Made by a program: the position numbers and the translations under genes
Source of the DNA: Sandaracinaceae bacterium
GTDB lineage: Bacteria > Myxococcota_A > Polyangia > Polyangiales > Houyiibacteriaceae
NCBI GenBank assembly: GCA_020633055.1
Contig: JACKEJ010000016.1
Span: forward strand, 62,001-126,000
Direction: 5' to 3'
DNA length: 64,000 nucleotides
The notes under the pieces: generated by a model
Databases searched by the model: none
Told to the model about the DNA's origin: nothing
What the model saw: the letters and a program-made list of their open reading frames with translations, nothing else
Shown: piece by piece, positions 62,031-64,000 of the stretch
Layout of the letters: each line of letters begins with the position of its first letter
Numbering within the stretch: position 1 is the first letter of the stretch

Positions 62031-62655
62031 ACGCCACCCCGTAGAAGCCCAGAACGAGCGCGGCGTAGCGCAGCCAGACGAGCGCGGAGAGCCACGGCCC
62101 GTCCGCGATGGCCCACGTCACGGCACCCAAGGGCAGCTGGACGTAGACCAGCGAGACGTGCATGACGCGCGACACCACGTCCCTCCCCGCGAGCGTCATT
62201 CCGATGAGCGCGAACGCGGCGTGACCCAGCATCCACTTGAGCTGGCTGAGCTGCGAACGCAGGAGGATCTCCTCGAGCGGCGGCGTCTCCCCGCCCTCGG
62301 CGGCGCGCAGCAGCGCGAGCAGGTGGTGGTTCTCGGCGAGGTCGAGCAGACCCGCCGCAACGCTCGCGCCCAACGCGAGCAGGTGGAGAGGGTGTGCGTC
62401 ACGAGCGCCGAGGAAGCGGACGAAGAGCACCGTGGCGGCCACGTACGCCGTGATGAACAGGTCATCCACGGCGATGATGGCGCGCAAAGGCGTGGCGTCG
62501 CGTATCAACCAGGCGGCGTAGACGGCGGGCGGGTGGACCCACTCGAAGAGCTGCTGGCTGACGCCGGTCACCAGCGTCATGCCGCACAGCGCGACGAGCA
62601 ACGAGCCAGAGGCGAGCGCCGAGCGCTGCAACGATGAGCTTGAGAGCGTGGTCAT
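61990..62655 (-). CDS. Polytopic membrane protein of unknown function
   Basis: A 221-residue inner-membrane protein with about six helices (ALASGSLLVALCGMTLVTGV, FITAYVAATVLFVRFLG, LLALGASVAAGLLDLAENHH, MLGHAAFALIGMTL, QLPLGAVTWAIADGPW, ALVLGFYGVAFIAQP). A conserved-looking acidic/histidine motif DLAENHHLLALL lies in a loop. No family recognised. The ATG at 62655 was chosen because the upstream residues are basic and unlike protein. It overlaps the Crp-family gene tail to tail. Confidence 0.72.
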   Translation of the reverse strand: MTTLSSSSLQRSALASGSLLVALCGMTLVTGVSQQLFEWVHPPAVYAAWLIRDATPLRAIIAVDDLFITAYVAATVLFVRFLGARDAHPLHLLALGASVAAGLLDLAENHHLLALLRAAEGGETPPLEEILLRSQLSQLKWMLGHAAFALIGMTLAGRDVVSRVMHVSLVYVQLPLGAVTWAIADGPWLSALVWLRYAALVLGFYGVAFIAQPRAADAAVG

Positions 62656-62828
62656 GCACGGATCGTGGCGGACCAGGTGCCACCCCCGCATGAACCTGGG
62701 TTTAGAACGTCGCAGGGGCGGTGCCCGGTGCATGCGCGCGGGGGGAGCATTGCGCCGCGCGCAACGCACGACCTGGTCGTGCGCGGCCCTGGTCGCGCTT
62801 GACCCGCCCCGCCCCGCGGTCTACTTCT

Positions 62829-62849
62829 TGAGAATGAATATCAATCTCA
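62829..62849. promoter_or_regulatory. Fur box upstream of the imelysin-like gene
   Basis: Half-sites TGAGAATGA and TCAATCTCA around ATA, close to the Fur consensus and similar to the box at 13636-13656. It lies 45 bases before the ATG at 62895, downstream of a TTGACC -35-like hexamer at 62799-62804. Confidence 0.65.
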
Positions 62850-62894
62850 CTGGCCACCGCGGATCGGCCGCGCGGCCGTGAGCTTGGCGCCATC

Positions 62895-64000
62895 ATGACC
62901 ACCACCACCAGCCCACGTCTCGGCCGCACTGCGCGGTCTCTCTCCAATGTGCTCCCCTGCTGGCTGCTCGCGCTCACGGCGGCGCTGGCTGCCAGCGCGT
63001 GCGGCTCGTCCCCAGAGGTGCTGCCCGGTCGCCGCCCGGAGGTGCTGGCGAACCTCGGCGCGAACGTGCTCCTGCCGAGCTACCGCACGCTGCAGGAGCG
63101 CACCAACGCGTTCGACACGGCCATCGCTGCGTACGCCGCGAGCGGGCTCGTGGCGGATCGGGACAGCGCGCGCGCGGCCTTCCTGGCGCTGATGGAGACG
63201 CTGATGGAGGTGGAGATGATGACCACTGGTCCGCTCGGCTCTGCCACGCTCACGCCCGGTGGCCAGGACCTGTTCGACGAGATCTACTCGTGGGCCGTGC
63301 TCCCCCTCAGCTACTGTGGCGTGGACCGCTTCCTGGCGGGTGATTCGTTCCAGGACGTCGCGGCGCTCGACACCGCCGCGCTGAACATCCGCGGCATGGG
63401 CGCCATCGACTACCTGCTGTTCGTCGAGACCACGGACAACGGATGCGAGGCGCTCGCGGAGATCAACACCGACGGAACGTGGGCGGCGCTGTCCGCCGAC
63501 GCCGACGCGCTCGCGCAGCGCCGCGGTCAGATGGCGCGCGCCTTGAGCGCTCAGGTGAAGCAGCGCGTGGATCGGCTGGTGTCGGCGTGGGACGGCGGGT
63601 TCCTGCTGGAGCTCCAGGACCCCACCCGCGCGGGCGCGCTCTACCGCACGGCACAGGAGGGTCTGAACGCGATGGCCGACGCGTTGTTCGTGTTGGATCA
63701 GGTCACCAAGGACATGCGCCTCGGTCACGCGGCGGGCGTCGTCGACTGCGCGACCACAACGTGCCCCGAGGCGCTCGAGACCCTGTACGCGGGGGACAAC
63801 AAGGAGCGCATCCTGCACAACCTGATCGGCTTCCGGTTGGTGTACACGGGTGGCACTGGGCTCGGCTTCGACGACCTGCTGGTCGACGTGGGCGCGGCGG
63901 AGTTCTCCGTGTCCATGCTGGCGGACATCGACGCCGCCATCGCGGCCGTCGGTCAGGTGGACGGCACGCTCGCCGAGGCGCTGGTGAACGACCTCGACGA
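62895..64000 (+). CDS. Imelysin-like (peptidase M75 family) lipoprotein, cut by window edge
   Basis: At least 368 residues and open at the right edge. Signal with lipobox ASAC (Cys36), then an imelysin-like helical bundle: LLPSYRTLQERTNAFDTAIA at the start, DEIYSWAVLPLSYCGVDRFL, and the family site as GMGAIDYLLF (about 168-177), where the usual GxHxxE has lost its histidine and the glutamate is aspartate. Later helices: GQMARALSAQVKQRVDRLVS, NLIGFRLVYTGG. Imelysin lipoproteins are iron-regulated and take part in iron uptake in several bacteria, which fits the Fur box. No protease activity is expected. Confidence 0.82.
   Translation, partial: MTTTTSPRLGRTARSLSNVLPCWLLALTAALAASACGSSPEVLPGRRPEVLANLGANVLLPSYRTLQERTNAFDTAIAAYAASGLVADRDSARAAFLALMETLMEVEMMTTGPLGSATLTPGGQDLFDEIYSWAVLPLSYCGVDRFLAGDSFQDVAALDTAALNIRGMGAIDYLLFVETTDNGCEALAEINTDGTWAALSADADALAQRRGQMARALSAQVKQRVDRLVSAWDGGFLLELQDPTRAGALYRTAQEGLNAMADALFVLDQVTKDMRLGHAAGVVDCATTTCPEALETLYAGDNKERILHNLIGFRLVYTGGTGLGFDDLLVDVGAAEFSVSMLADIDAAIAAVGQVDGTLAEALVNDLD

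Overview
The window is a chromosomal stretch of a very GC-rich Gram-negative bacterium, most likely a myxobacterium (Myxococcota, Polyangia-like). This is inferred from gene content: about thirteen predicted lipoproteins, a Hanks-type Ser/Thr kinase with a transmembrane anchor, an MxcI-like iron protein, a TonB-dependent receptor with its own TonB-type domain, cysteine-rich surface lipoproteins and an 833-residue TPR protein. I see no rRNA, tRNA, CRISPR array, insertion sequence or phage gene. Housekeeping genes (purL, tdk, glnS, htpG, pyk, rplU-rpmA) are scattered among lineage-specific surface and regulatory genes.

Layout. 1-12.4 kb: 3' end of purL, a TerB-like protein, tdk divergent from a CAP-domain lipoprotein, a large lipoprotein, a GMC oxidoreductase with a ferredoxin-like cysteine cluster, glnS, an ATC-hydrolase-like gene and a methyltransferase. 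12.5-19.8 kb: an iron-acquisition module made of an AraC/PchR-like regulator divergent from a TonB receptor, an MxcI-like lipoprotein and a PepSY reductase fused to an IroE-like siderophore esterase; the divergent promoter carries a Fur box. 19.9-34.6 kb: thioredoxin lipoprotein, htpG with a eukaryote-like acidic linker, Ser/Thr kinase, pyk, envelope proteins, yhbY, NRDE/TANGO2 protein, methyltransferase, ribosomal proteins L21/L27 and a cNMP-binding protein. 34.6-46.5 kb: glycine-rich lipoprotein, MBOAT/SGNH acyl-transfer pair, thioesterase, MscS channel, RraB-like protein, a ClpB-like disaggregase with a degenerate first ATPase, and a lipoprotein hydrolase. 46.6-51.1 kb: three overlapping genes for a DUF3604 protein, a parvulin-like protein and a HupE/UreJ permease. 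51.1-64 kb: di-haem peroxidase lipoprotein, peptidoglycan-binding protein, PrsW protease, RlmL-like methyltransferase, TPR giant, EAL phosphodiesterase, Crp-family regulator and, at the edge, a Fur-box-preceded imelysin-like lipoprotein.

How the genes work together. The clearest functional unit is the iron module: the receptor brings a ferric siderophore into the periplasm, and the fusion protein carries both a membrane PepSY reductase and a periplasmic esterase, so breakdown and reduction of the ferric siderophore could be done by one polypeptide. The second Fur box, before the imelysin gene, adds a separate iron-responsive locus. The second coupled unit is DUF3604-PPIase-HupE, which looks like a metal-dependent surface enzyme with its own folding helper and metal permease.

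Two window-wide signals stand out. Many transcription units have a TANNNT -10 element only 5-9 bases before the start codon and no Shine-Dalgarno sequence, which predicts leaderless mRNAs. Several gene ends carry strong GC hairpins without a T tract.
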